Source: Sipunculus nudus
Taxonomy: Eukaryota > Annelida > Sipuncula > Golfingiida > Sipunculidae
Direction: 5' to 3'
Length of the DNA: 64,000 bases
NCBI GenBank assembly: GCA_026874595.1
Contig: CM049320.1
Location: forward strand, 360,001 to 424,000
A program made the position numbers and the translations under genes. The stretch's first letter is position 1; every line of letters begins with the position of its first letter. The notes beneath the pieces are model-generated. The model saw only the letters and a list, made by a program, of their open reading frames with translations, did not search any database and was not told where the DNA came from. This document shows positions 1 to 10,986 of this stretch, in pieces.

Positions 1-564
1 TGTGTCCAGAATTTTAAGTATTTGATAAAATCTGGCCTAATATTAATTTTATGTTAGGTAAAAGTAAAAGATATAAAATAATAATGAAAACATTTATACC
101 ATATATATACATATATATATAAATATATATATATATATATGTTATCAGACCATTTGAGATCATCCTGAAAAATTGTACCAATGTTAATACACACTTTAAT
201 TACTACATTACACCCTTTCCTAACATCGAATAAAACTTCCTTTGTTTTTTTTTCATCATTTAAAAGAAGATTATGATTGACAACATTTAGTCAGATATAA
301 TATCTCTTGCCTATAAGGCAATTCATTGTCATCAGAAATGAGTCCTAAGGTCACTGTGTCATCTGCATATTTAATCATTTTACTAATCTAATCTTATACA
401 AGCATCGTTGTGTTGACCTGACACCAAGCGTATATCTTATTGGAGCGTAGTGGTGTTAAAGACACAGAGAACGAGACACAGTAAACTGTTGTACTGGTTT
501 CCGCGCCCATATATATGCATGTATGCCAGAAATAGGGGAGCAGGGAACCAGCCTAGCCAAACAA
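1..564. other. AT-rich non-coding DNA with a (TA)n tract
   Basis: No gene is visible. A TA-rich simple repeat lies at about 97-140. An open frame beginning near 450 reaches the following minisatellite but has no family resemblance that I recognise. Confidence 0.6.
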
Positions 565-694
565 ATCGCGAGGGAATGCGAAAAAGATCGCGAGGGAACG
601 CAAAAAAGATCGCAAGGGAACGCGAAAAGATCGCGAGGGAACGCGATATTATCGCGAGTGAACGCGAAATTATCGCGAAGGAACGCGATATTTA
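565..694. repeat. 21-22 bp minisatellite, six copies
   Basis: Copies start at about 565, 587, 609, 630, 651 and 672. Each begins ATCGCGA and carries GGGAACGC, so TCGCGA and CGCG recur every 21-22 bases. The last copies are exactly 21 bases apart, which keeps a plus-strand frame open and gives a seven-residue charged period (ARERDII, ASEREII, AKERDIY). It is CpG-rich in an AT-rich setting. Coding use is not shown; a minisatellite is the simpler reading. Confidence 0.8.
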
Positions 695-764
695 CCCAGA
701 ATAAAATATCACGTATGTCACTTTAGGGGCTCCATACTCGACCACGTGTGATTGGATAATATGT

Positions 765-1950
765 ACAGACAGGCAGGCAAATAAAGAAATATTAATTATA
801 CATATAACATGCTTGAACACTTCTGTGTGGGTATTGCTTACGGACAGATAGACAGACAGAGAGATGGAGAAAGAAAGCGTAATAGTACTTACTTATTATG
901 TACCCGATATCTTGTGTTTGGGCAATACTTACGGACAGACAGGCAGACAAAGAAAGATACAGATATAAAACATACTAAGCACTGGACCAGTTGTGATTGA
1001 GTAAATATTACAGACAGACAGACAAACAAATAAAGAATCAGGAATAATACTTAAAAAGTCCCCCAACACATGTGTTTCGGGAATATTTACGGAGAGACTG
1101 ACAGGCAGACAAAAAAAAGAAACGGTAAGAATAGTGACCACGTGTGCGACTACTTGAGTAGGGGTAATACTTTCAGACAGACAATTACAGCATTTAGGAA
1201 GTACTTGACCACTTGTGTTTAGATAATGTGTTCGAACAGACAACCACAGAAACAAGAATGATACTTACCAAGTACACGAACATGTGTCTTTGGGGTAAAC
1301 TTAAGGACAGAAAAAGATACAGAAAAATAAAGAAACAGTAATGATACTTACCAACTACACGACCACTTTTGCAAGGGAAATAATTACGGACAGGCAGACA
1401 GACAAGGAGACGGTAAAATTACTAACCAAGTTCTGGACCACGTGTGTGTTCGGTAATAGCTACTGACCTACAGGCAAAGAAACATTAATAATATCTACCA
1501 AGATATCGACCATTTGTCCATGTTTTATACTTAAGCATAGCCATACAGACAAAGAATGAAGCAGTAATAACATTCACCTGCGTTTGGTAAGACTAACGTA
1601 CAAACACACAAAGAAAGAAAAAGTTGTAATACACAGGAAGTATTCGACCACTTTTGTTTCGGTGACATTAACGTACTTACAGACCAAAAAAGAAAAAGAA
1701 ATAACACTTACCAAGTAATCAACCGCTTATGTCTGGATAATACTCTGGGACAGACAGTGGGGGACAAAGAACGAAAGGAATTATACTTACCAAGTACTAG
1801 ACCATTTGCGTTTGATAATACTTATGAACAGACGGATAGTAAACTAGAGAGAGAGAGAGAGACAGAAAAAGTATTTATATAGTACTCGATCACCCGTGGT
1901 TTAGGTAATAGTCATGGAAAGACAGACAGACAAAGAAAGACTGAATTGTC
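765..1950. repeat. Degenerate ~77-bp tandem repeat with CAGACAGACA cores
   Basis: The block GGACAGACAGGCAGACAAAG followed by ACTTACCAAGTACTCGACCA and TTGTGTTTGGGTAAT recurs about every 74-83 bases, with a few shorter or longer steps. About 14 strongly diverged copies are visible. Stop codons occur in all frames over most of the block. Confidence 0.75.
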
Positions 1951-1952
1951 AT

Positions 1953-3980
1953 ATGCAGTCACGAAGGGCGGACTTAAGTACAAGGGAGGGGGTTCATGTA
2001 GGGTGGTCACGAAGGGCGGACATAAGTAAAAGGGAGGGGGTTTAAGTAGGGTGGTCACGAAGGGCGGACATAAGTAAAAGGGAGCGGGTTCATGTAGGGT
2101 GGTCACTAAGGGCGGACTTAGGTCCATGTAGGGTGGTCACGAAGGGCGGACTTTCATAAAAGGGAGCGGGTTCATGTAGGGTGGTCAGGTAGGGCGGACT
2201 TAAGTAAAAGGGAAGGGGTTCATGTAGGGTGGTCAGGAAGGGCGGACTTTAGTAAAAGGGAGGGGGTTTATGTAGGGTGGTCACGAAGGGCGGACTTAAG
2301 TAAAAGGGAGGGGGTTCATGTAGGTTGGTCACGAAGGGCGGATTTAAGTAAAAGCAAAGGGGTTCATTTAGGATGGTCACGAAGGGCGGACTTAGGTCCC
2401 TGTAGGGTGGTCACGAAGGGCGGACTTAAGTAAAAGGGAGGGGGTCCATGTAGGGTGGTCAGGTAGGGCGGACTTAAGTAAAAGGGAGGGGGTTCATGTA
2501 GGGTGGTCACGAAGGGCGGACTTAAGTAAAAGGGAGGGGGTTCATGTAGGTTGGTCACGAAGGGCGGATTTAAGTAAAAGGAAGGGGGTCCATATAGGGT
2601 GGTGACGAAGGGCGGACTTACGTAAAAGGGAGGGGGTTCATGTAGGTTGGTCACGAAGGGCGGATTTAAGTAAATGGAATGGGTTCATGAAGGGTGGTCA
2701 CGTAGGGCGGTCTTAAGTAAAAGGGGGGTTCATATAGGGTGGTCACGTAGGGCGGACTTAGGAACAAAGGGAAGGGGGTTCATGTAAGGTGGGTACGAAG
2801 GGCGGACTTGAGTAAAAGGGAGGGGGTTCATGTAGGGTGGTCAGGTAGGGCGGACTTTAGTAAAAGGGGCGGGTTTTTGTAGGTGGTCGCGAAAGGCGGG
2901 CTTTAGTAAAAGGGAGCGGGTTCATGTAGGGTGGTCACGAAGAGGGGATTTAAGTAAAAGGAAGGGGGTCCATATAGGGTGGTCACGAAGGGCGGACTTT
3001 AGTAAAAGGGAGGGGGTTCATGTAGGTTGGTCACGAAGGGCGGATTTAAGTAAATGGAATGGGTTCATGTAGGCTGGTCACGTAGGGCGGTCTTAAGTAA
3101 AAGGGGGGTTCATATAGGGTGGTCACGTAGAGCGGACTTAAGAACAAAGGGAAGGCGGTTCATGTAGGGTGGTTACGAAGGGCGGACTTGAGTAAAAGGG
3201 AGGGGGTTCATGTAGGGTGGTCAGGAAGGGCGGACTTTAGTAAAAGGGGCGGGTTCTTGAAGGGTGGTCACGAAAGGCGGACTTTAGTAAAAGGGAGCGG
3301 GTTCATGTAGGGTGGCCACGAAGGGCGGATTTAAGTAAAAGGAAGGGGGTCCATATAGGGTGGTCACGAAGGGCGGACTTTAGTAAAAGGGAGGGGGTTC
3401 ATGTAGGTTGGTCACGAAGGGCGGATTTAAGTAAATGGAATGGGTTCATGTAGGCTGGTCACGTAGGGCGGTCTTAAGTAAAAGGGGGGTTCATATAGGG
3501 TGGTCACGTAGAGCGGACTTAAGAACAAAGGGAGGTGGTTCATGTAGGGTGGTCAATAGGTCGGACTTAAGTAAAAGGGACGGGGTTCATGTGGGGTGGT
3601 CACGAAGGGCGGACATAAGTAAAAGGGAGCGGGTTCATGTGGGGTGGTCACGAAGGGCGGACTTAGGTCCCTGTAGGGTGGTCACGAAGGGCGGACTTAA
3701 GTAAAAGAGAGGGGGTCCATGTAGGGTGGTCACGAAGGGCGCCTTTTAGTAAAAGGGAGGTGGTTCTTCTGGGGTGGTCACGAAGGGCGGACTTTAGTAA
3801 AAGGGAGGGGGTTCATATAACGTGGTCACGAAGGGCGGACTTAAGTTAAAGGGAGGAAGTTCATATAGTGAGGTCAGGAAGGGCGGACTTAAGTAAAAGG
3901 GAGGGTGTTCATATAGGGGGGTCACGAAGGGCGGACTTTAGTTAAAGGGAGAGGGTTCATATAGGGCGGTCACGAAGGGC
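1953..3980. repeat. 48-bp satellite array, about 42 copies
   Basis: The 48-bp unit contains GGTGGTCACGAAGGGCGGAC, TTAAGTAAAAGGGAGGGGG and TTCATGTAG. Because 48 is divisible by three, frames stay open and give 16-residue periodic translations on both strands (for example PPFYLSPPFVTTLHE on the minus strand). Those frames are by-products of the period, and no start, splice or domain evidence supports a protein. Variant copies recur at 2671, 3051 and 3432, so part of the array is built from a block of about 380 bp (roughly eight units). Confidence 0.9.
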
Positions 3981-6371
3981 TTACGGGGAGAGCATGGGAC
4001 AGGATATGCCTTCTAAAGGTGTAGAAATGTTTAGGATATTTAAGCTGTAACAGTGCAGTTTTGGGCATTTTGTTCTTTATTCTTTATGTAGGACTGAGCG
4101 TATATTGTTCTATTTTACGGGATTCTATGTGTGAAAATAGGGTTTATCCGTCTCTGGACTATTAACATTTTTTCTCTTATGTTATTATTGAGAAAAACGC
4201 ATGTATTTTGAATTTAGGTGTCTCATAATATCAAGAAAGAATAAAACTCATAATAATACGTTATTGTTTTAGTTTAAAGTAACCAAACATATATATATAT
4301 AAACAAACATTAAAAAGAAATTATAGGCAAAACCAGGTGACTTTCACCAGTGGTTTGTAACTGAATGCCTTTGTGAATAAACTGTGGAATCCAAACTTTA
4401 CTCATACATAATTATAACTATAACTATTTTTCTTTCTTGTTTTCCTTAACATGATTGCACTACACCGGGCATGCATATTTATGACATGCGGCAGAGCTTA
4501 ATGTCTGTATATATCACAAATTCAATTGAGATTCACAAATCAAGTATAAAATGTAGGACATGTTTTGTTTACTATAACACTAGTTGGGAAAATTCGTCTG
4601 AAAGATATATGGAAGGTTACAAATGCGGGAATAAAAAGTAATCCAGAAAATGAAATAGCTTTGTCTTGATGAGAAAACACAATAGATAAACCTCCACAAA
4701 CGCCTGCACCGACATCCAGATACCCCAAAAATATTTAATCGACCCATTGTTCACCATGTCACATTAATTCATTAAAATGTATTGAATACATTGTGTTATA
4801 TCGACAACAAAATTAAACGAAGAAACATGAAAATGCCTTTATTAACTATCCTTATAAAAGTTCAATAAATTAATTAAGAACTTTGGCAGTTTAAAAAGTT
4901 TGTTGTGACAAACTAACAATTTTGTACCGGGCAGGCTCTGATTGACTTGTGATGGGTGCCGAGCTGTGAGGAAGGCGACTGATCTGAGACCCGCCGCCCT
5001 CCCAGCTCCCTCTACTCAACAAAGTAAAGTCTAACATCCTCTCACAAAAATTTAATTGAACTCACACTGAGAAAACTTGAAATTTAGGATGCTAAGATGT
5101 TCGCAGGATATTAATCACAATGTCTGGATCTTAAGCAAAATCTTTTGAGTTCTAAAGGTTTAAGTATTTTCCCTAAAAGGATGGCATTTTTCTCACTCAA
5201 ATATCACATTCCTTGTTTGTTTTCGGGATCATTTCCTTATAACTGTTAGCTGTCTGTCTTTTCCTGCAGTTTTTCACACTGTATGGTCTATCTCTTTATT
5301 ATTTACATAATATTTGAGATGAGCAGGCAAAAAGACGTCCCGTTAAGTCCGACAACCATGTGGATCAGGGTTAGTACTTTCAGGATTCCCTGCGTATCAG
5401 CATTTTGACAGGAAGTTTTTAATCTTTCTATGTCTTTTTCTTTCTTATGACAAAGATTGCTTGCACTTTTAGCCATAGTAACATGCCATCAGCAGGTGCT
5501 AAAGTTGAGCATGTCTCATTCTGTTACGAACGGACAGCAGCCATTGCCCATCCATGGCGAAGCAACTTTTCTGATAGGTTGATTGCAGGGCCGCACAGAT
5601 ATGAGCAATATGGCAAACGCTCCTATTGGTCAATAATAAAAATAAAATATATGAGAACTCACTGGAAATCTAACCACAGATAAATGATATTCCTCAGTCA
5701 AAGGTATATTATCACATACATTCCCGTCGTACTGTAGACACAATGCATAGATCCTTAAAACTGTTTTTTTTATGTTTAAATAAAAAGGTAAACAACCGCA
5801 CTTGTTGCAGAACTCGTTAAAGTCCATTCAAGTACCCGTGTCAACATGTTTTCTGGGATAATTTTACAAGGGAATCATGCAGCAGTATAAACATTTCTTA
5901 TCCAAAGGTTGTAGGAGCTATTCCGCCGATTGCCTGCGTAAAAAATAGTGCCTTACCTTGCAATGAATTCGCATGAGACAAATATTTCGTGATATGTTAT
6001 AAAACAGGTTACAGCATTTTTTTAATCGCCAGAGAAATGACCATGAACAAGCCACACAAGCTGATGACGTCAGTCAATTGAAGGTGATGCTCGACCGATC
6101 ATTGTGATGTCACTCATGTCTTACAACACGACATGCAGCCACAGACGTAGACACGGTTCAGCCAATCAGGCACGTCCTTCAAATTCAGCCCGAAACCGAT
6201 TTCGCATGTCCATTTCACAAATCATATTAGGTGACATGGCTGTCTCACGCCTTCTTGCCTGCCTATCTCAAATATTAAGTAAATAATAAAGAGATGGACC
6301 ATATGGTGTGAAAAACGCTAGGAAAATGTCAGAAAAGTTACAGTTATAAGGAAATGACCCAGAAAAGTAAC
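3981..6371. other. Unannotated spacer
   Basis: No convincing gene. Open frames at 4540-4728, 5447-5683, 5630-5827 and 6104-6286 are short and match no family I recognise. A perfect CRE palindrome TGACGTCA lies at 6065-6072 and a CCAAT motif at 6162-6166; alone they do not establish a promoter. Confidence 0.5.
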
Positions 6372-6579
6372 TGTTATATATTGCCGTAATGTTAAATGAT
6401 GGGCTCTATAATAGCAGTCTCCGAGAACCGTCACCCCTCCCCTATTTTTAATTCCCTTAATAACAGGCGCACTATATGTTTCCGATTTTGTTGTAAGTTG
6501 TGTTTGGAATATACTTTTGTTCCATGGAAGAACGGTCTTGTTGCTTTCTTCAGTCATATATTTCTGTCGGAACATAACA
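6372..6579 (+). repeat. 5' LTR of Gypsy element A
   Basis: The segment starts TGTTATATATTGCC and ends CGGAACATAACA, with the TG...CA ends and inverted TGTTAT/ATAACA termini expected of an LTR. It sits three bases before the TGGCGACGACGG primer-site sequence. At 208 bp it is short but normal for Gypsy. No second copy is present in the window, so the outer border is inferred. Confidence 0.65.
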
Positions 6580-6582
6580 TTC

Positions 6583-6598
6583 TGGCGACGACGGTAAA
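6583..6598 (+). other. Primer-binding site of element A
   Basis: TGGCGACGACGGTAAA follows the LTR end by three bases. TGGCGACGA is a common start of Gypsy primer-binding sites; the priming tRNA is not assigned here. Confidence 0.65.
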
Positions 6599-6639
6599 CT
6601 TGGTCAGTGGTGGTGGACTGTCAATGCCTGTGTTCGCGT

Positions 6640-7380
6640 GGCTCGCTTTGATAATTATCTCGCGTTTTCAGCAACGAAACGACAGCGTGCTTTGCTCCTG
6701 CACATGGTTGGGGAGGAGTTACATAGTATGTCTATGACATTGACAGCCCCAGGCTACTGCAGAGAAAACAGTCTTTGACACTGCTAAAGAAGCGCTCTTG
6801 GACTTTTTTGCGCCTAAATGGAATACTGAATACAAACTTTTCAAATTCCGAGAGGCTAGACATGAAGATCATGAGGATCTCGATACATTTTACACTCGTC
6901 TGAAGAATTTGTCTGTTAACTGTAACTTCGCTGATTGTGACCGTGAGATAAAATCTCAGATAATTCAGAAGTGTACGTCAACAAAACTCGGGGAAGAAGG
7001 TTTTTGTAAACCGGATATTATGTTGACTGATCTGCTTTGTCTTGGCCGTGCCATGGAAGCCTCACGCAGTCAAATAAAAGTAATAGAGGATAAGTTACAT
7101 ACTTATAACCCCCTGGCTTCTGTAAAAGACTTTCTGTTAAGCAGAAGAAACCTGTGCGTTCAATGACTCATAGAAAGCCAGTTAACACTTCAGATAAGCC
7201 TGTTAAAGCCTGTTTCCGCTGTGGTGACAAGTGGCCTCATACTAAGGGGAAATGATACGCCGCTCAAGGAATAAAGTTCTCTAACTGTGGTTCCTGGAAT
7301 CATTTTGCTCGTGTGTGTATAAAATCAAGGTCTTCTCCATCAGACTCTCGTGTTCATTTACTTAGTCCTGGAGTTGAGTA
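6640..7380 (+). pseudogene. gag: gag remnant of element A
   Basis: Gag forms the particle that packages the element RNA. The longest open stretch (6798-7166, 122 residues) has the Gypsy capsid pattern: FAPKWNTEYKLFKFREARH, then DTFYTRLKNLSVNCNFAD, then IKSQIIQKCTSTKL, then LTDLLCLGRAMEASRSQ. Upstream, fragments around 6640-6790 (RQRALLLHMVGEELH) belong to the same protein in another frame. Downstream at 7206-7320 are two damaged zinc knuckles: the first reads CFRCGDKWPHTKGK then a stop, and the second SNCGSWNHFARVC. Frame changes and stops show it is dead. Confidence 0.85.
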
Positions 7381-7439
7381 TCAAGAAATGTACCACATAC
7401 CTGGTTCACAGAAAAGCTCACATGTGTATCAAGTTGAGG

Positions 7440-7575
7440 TACAGATTAACGAATAACCAACAGTGATGGAAATTGATACTGACAGTTCGGTGTCTTTAAT
7501 GAACAGTGACACATTTAACAAGCTGTGTGTTGGTGATAAACCTATGCTTATGAAATCCAATATCGCTTTGCGAAC
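7440..7575 (+). pseudogene. Protease remnant of element A, N-terminal part
   Basis: Around 7465-7500 the translation reads MEIDTDSSVSLMN, aligned with the aspartic-protease active site DTGSS of retroelements, but the glycine is replaced by aspartate. The frame is cut at 7575 by element B and resumes at 14196, in phase when a single copy of the 4-bp target duplication is counted. Non-functional. Confidence 0.8.
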
Positions 7576-7751
7576 TGTTACGTGTTACTAAACTTTCATT
7601 CGAGTTCCACACGCAACCAACTCAACTGAAGAAAGACTCGTTAAATGATAATATTTATAATAAAGAAATCATTATATACAATATATACAAGAATACAAAA
7701 TGTTTTGGTTCACATTCACATTCACAACGTCACTCCAGAACCTCATAACAC
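7576..7751 (-). repeat. 3' LTR of element B, internally deleted
   Basis: This 176-bp LTR matches both ends of the 636-bp copy at 13556-14191. The stretch GGTTCCACACGCAACCAACT through CAAAATGTTTTGGTTCAC is shared with few differences, as is the end CCTCATAACA. About 460 bp of the middle are missing. In the minus sense it begins TGTTATGAGG. Confidence 0.85.
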
Positions 7752-7767
7752 CTTCCCCCTAAAAAAA
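7752..7767 (-). other. Polypurine tract of element B
   Basis: On the minus strand a run of T then AGGGGGAAGG lies directly before the LTR start TGTTATGAGG. This is the position and composition of the plus-strand primer of LTR retroelements, and it confirms the element's orientation. Confidence 0.75.
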
Positions 7768-8192
7768 TAATTATATCCATATGAGTAAAATTTGTAACCT
7801 TTCGACACGTGAGCCTTTAGATGACTCAGTTTATCACATAAGGAATATGGAATAATTTAACAGATCAATAGAATGATAGTTAAATATGATCTGTTATACT
7901 TATTCAATACATTTGTATCCATAGACATTATTCATAATCCTTTCCTAATCCTGTGTTTGACGCAAATACCCTCTCTTACCTCTTTAAACATTACTTTGAT
8001 TATACAAATCCACCTCATACAAAACCATCAAGCAAAACTGCAAATGAACCAAACTGACTTTATCTGCAATTACTGCACAATTCATATCAATATCTTTCAG
8101 CGCACTATAGCTACTGCACATATTTGCAAATACCTTCCAATATCCATCTCGAACAATTCAATTCATCAAATATTCATACCAATTCACATTAG

Positions 8193-8590
8193 TTAGTAAT
8201 ATCTGAACAATGTATCAGCTATGACATAATCTCTGCCTCTAATGTGTTTCACAATGATATCATACTCTTGTAAGAGCAGACTTCAATTTAACAATCGTCT
8301 GTTCTTTTTTTTCATTTTGTTCAGGAACACCAATGGATTGTGATCGTTATAAATCACTAACGGATGTAAAACTGATCTTACGTCAACCTTAAAGTATTGT
8401 TACGCTAAGATAAGTGCCAGTAATTTTTTTCAATGGTTGAATAATTTTTCTGATAGTCTTTGAATATCTTAGAAAAATAAGAGACAGGATGATGAAACCC
8501 TTGTTCATCTTAATGTACCAATAAAGCTAAGATAGCCTGCTCACTTACATCAACACAATTTAAAATCTTTAAACGTTCGGTAAACAATAT
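8193..8590 (-). pseudogene. RNase H remnant of element B
   Basis: Minus-strand translation across frames shows the Gypsy RNase H pattern: NCVDVSEQAILALL, HHPVSYFSKIFKDYQKNYST, PLVIYNDHNPLVFLNKM, RLLKWSLLLQEYDI, HIRGRDYVIADTLFRYY and a stop at 8193-8195. Interruptions occur near the ALILA segment. It lies downstream of integrase in the element's sense, which is the basis for the Gmr1-like call. Non-functional. Confidence 0.8.
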
Positions 8591-8628
8591 GTATGCAATC
8601 GGTAAGCAATCAGTATGCAACATGATTA

Positions 8629-8702
8629 TGACGTTCAGAGAACCGTGCCGTTCAGAGGATCATGACGTTCAGAGGATCTTGACGTTCAGAGGATTTTGAC
8701 GT
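8629..8702. repeat. 17-18 bp short tandem repeat at the RT deletion site
   Basis: GACGTTCAGAGGATC and close variants occur four times in succession. The block sits exactly between the integrase and RNase H remnants of element B, where RT should be. It may mark the repair scar of the RT deletion; that is inference. Confidence 0.6.
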
Positions 8703-8703
8703 C

Positions 8704-10073
8704 TTATTCAATCAATTCAATGTGCATTCCATTGGCTATACCTATGTTGCTTCTCAATTTATGTTCAATCTGTATCAAAAGCAATGACATATCGTCAGTT
8801 TCTTTTATTTCATAAATTGTAGATACTAAACAAGCTGGATTCACCTGTGTGTCATCTCTATCGAAATATGGGTTGAGCATGTTTACATGACACAACCTGT
8901 CTGGAGTTTTGATTACGTAATTGACATTACTGGTTTTTCTATGAATTTCATAGATTCCATGATACCGTGCTTGCAATGGACCGTCTCTACATGGTAACAA
9001 TGCCAATACTTTATCTCCAACCCTGAATTCTTGATCTCTAGCCTTTCTCTAATACCATGTTTCATTTTAGTCTGTGCTTTTGCCAAGTTTTGTCTAGCTA
9101 TGTCACAAGCATCGTTAAACCATTCTTTGAATTTGACCACATAATCTAAAACGTTCCTTTTTGTACTGTGTTCATTGACCAATTGATCTTTGATCACTTT
9201 TAAAGGACCAATGATTGTGTGACCAAACACAAGTTCAAACGGAGTGAACCCAAGCGATTCTTGTACAGAATTGCAAATAACAATAGTGAAAAGCCGTCTT
9301 CCCAGTCCTGTATATTATGAAAATAGTAGGTTTTTAACATAGTTTTCATAGTGGATTGGAATCTCTCTAAAGCACCTGGGGATTGTTGATGATAGGCCCT
9401 TGAAATAATTTGATGCACACCTAACTCATTAGTTAACTGTTGGAACAATCCAGAAGTAAAATTTGTACCTTGGTCTGATTGAATTTCTTTAGGCATTCCA
9501 AACATTGTAAAGAATTTGATCAAAGCCGTGGCGATACTCCGCGCTTTTAAATTTCTCAGAGGGATGGCCTCTGGAAATCTTGTTCTGGTACACATTATAG
9601 TTAACAAATACTGATTTCCATTTTTTTGTACTTGGCATTGGACCCACACAATCTATAATGACACGACTTAGAGGTTCTTCCATGACTGGAATGGGTTGTA
9701 AAGGAGCTATTGGTGAATCATGAATGAATTTTCCTACCATCTGGCAAGTATAACAAGTTTTACAAAACAGCGCTACATCTTGATTCATCTTAGGCCAAAA
9801 GAAATGTCTCATTATTTTTTCTCTGGTTTTGTTTACACCTAAATGTCCAGCCATAGGCTTCTTATGGACAACCTTTATAATTTCTGACCTATAAACTTTA
9901 GGAACTACAATTTGATTTATTGTAGCCCAATCCTCTGTTGACGGAATATCTCTGGATTTCCATTTTCTATTTAATACATTATTTTGTATGAAATAACACG
10001 ATGCATATTCCTCGGTTGGCAAATTCAAATCGTACAGATGTTTAAGATCTGTATCTTTCTTTTGATCTTTCAA
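8704..10073 (-). pseudogene. Integrase remnant of element B (three frames)
   Basis: Integrase inserts element DNA into the genome. In order on the minus strand: the HHCC zinc-binding region (VVHKKPMAGHLGVNKT then FCKTCYTCQ); the first catalytic D in RVIIDCVGPMP; the second in IQSDQGTNF; the glutamate in GALERFQSTMK; then a GPY/F-type C-terminal module (LPCRDGPLQARYHGIYEI, CHVNMLNPYFDR). The frame changes near 9640, at an A7 run in the minus sense, again near 9235 and again near 9000, so no single protein can be made. All three catalytic residues are still visible. The next domain upstream in the element is protease, not RNase H. Confidence 0.88.
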
Positions 10074-10221
10074 TAAACTCTTCCTATTCCCTAAAGGAAA
10101 TGTCTCATCCGGTAATTTCTCACCTCTTTACTCCTTCTTAGAACAAAGAAACGCTGAGTGGTCATTACTATGATCAGTGACATTCATGAATGTTTGTGAC
10201 AAATCTATTGTGTCATCATCA

Positions 10222-10740
10222 TCAACAATACCAACAATCTGCATTATCATCAGTGGTCCTATAGATCATAGCCGTACCGGCTTTATCATCGGTGGAACCC
10301 TGGCCAACAGCCATACCGGCCTTATCGGTGTCACCCTTATTCACTGTATCATTATTGGCTTTTCTAGCCATTGCCCGAGTGACTGCACAGGCTGGAAACA
10401 GCCCCTCGTTTTCCGCCTCACTTACATCATTTAAGCTAGGCCTCAGTTTAGAGACCATGCAAGGATAAGCTGTCACCCTACCTTCCGCCAAATCGTTCCC
10501 CAGTAACAAAGAAACACCTTTTACAGGTAAACTGGGCATAATTCCAACAGTAATAGGACCTGACACCAATTCTGACTCCAACATGACTTTGTGTAGAGGT
10601 ACGTGAACAATAAAACCCTCAATACCCTGAGCTATTACTATTTCTCCGGTAGCAGTCTCGTCCGAAAAAGGCAAATCACTTTTCAATGACAAAGACTGAG
10701 ACGCACCAGTTTCTAATAAATTGACCTTTTTTCATTTGGT
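10222..10740 (-). pseudogene. Protease region remnant of element B
   Basis: The minus-strand frame reads NLLETGASQS at its start, aligned with the DTGA(S) protease site but with E in place of the catalytic D. It is followed by the family-typical SGPITVGIMPSLPVKG, SLLLGNDLAEGRV and FPACAVTRAMARK. The N-terminal end is cut near 10740 and gag is not found beyond it. The 150 bases between this and integrase contain stops in the coding sense. Confidence 0.75.
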
Positions 10741-10986
10741 CTTAGACTTTACTGGTAGGATTCTCTATGAATTTGTGAATATCCATTTTGATAGACAATA
10801 TTCAAATAACAAAGACTTTACAAATATAACCCTACACCGTGGAATATTCCACTTAATACAGGACATGGACACTATATAAGGAGTCTTTCGTATTTCCAAA
10901 AATTATAGTGAATCCATACTCATAATAATACAAAACAATTCTGAAAATGTCAGATATGACTGACCTGACACCAATTCATACCCTTA

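Noticed and set aside
1912-2654. Minus-strand proline-rich open frames in the 48-bp array as genes
   Set aside because: Their 16-residue repeat is dictated by the 48-bp period, similar frames exist on the plus strand, and there is no start, splice or domain support.
6065-6166. CRE and CCAAT motifs as a promoter
   Set aside because: Isolated short motifs with no nearby exon; chance occurrence cannot be excluded.
6398-6737. Open frame 6396-6737 as a host gene
   Set aside because: It runs through the LTR, primer site and leader of element A.
7873-8196. Plus-strand open frame 7873-8196 as a gene
   Set aside because: Low-complexity AT-rich sequence in the 3' non-coding part of element B, antisense to it.
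10177-10434. Plus-strand open frame 10177-10434
   Set aside because: Antisense to the recognisable protease region of element B.
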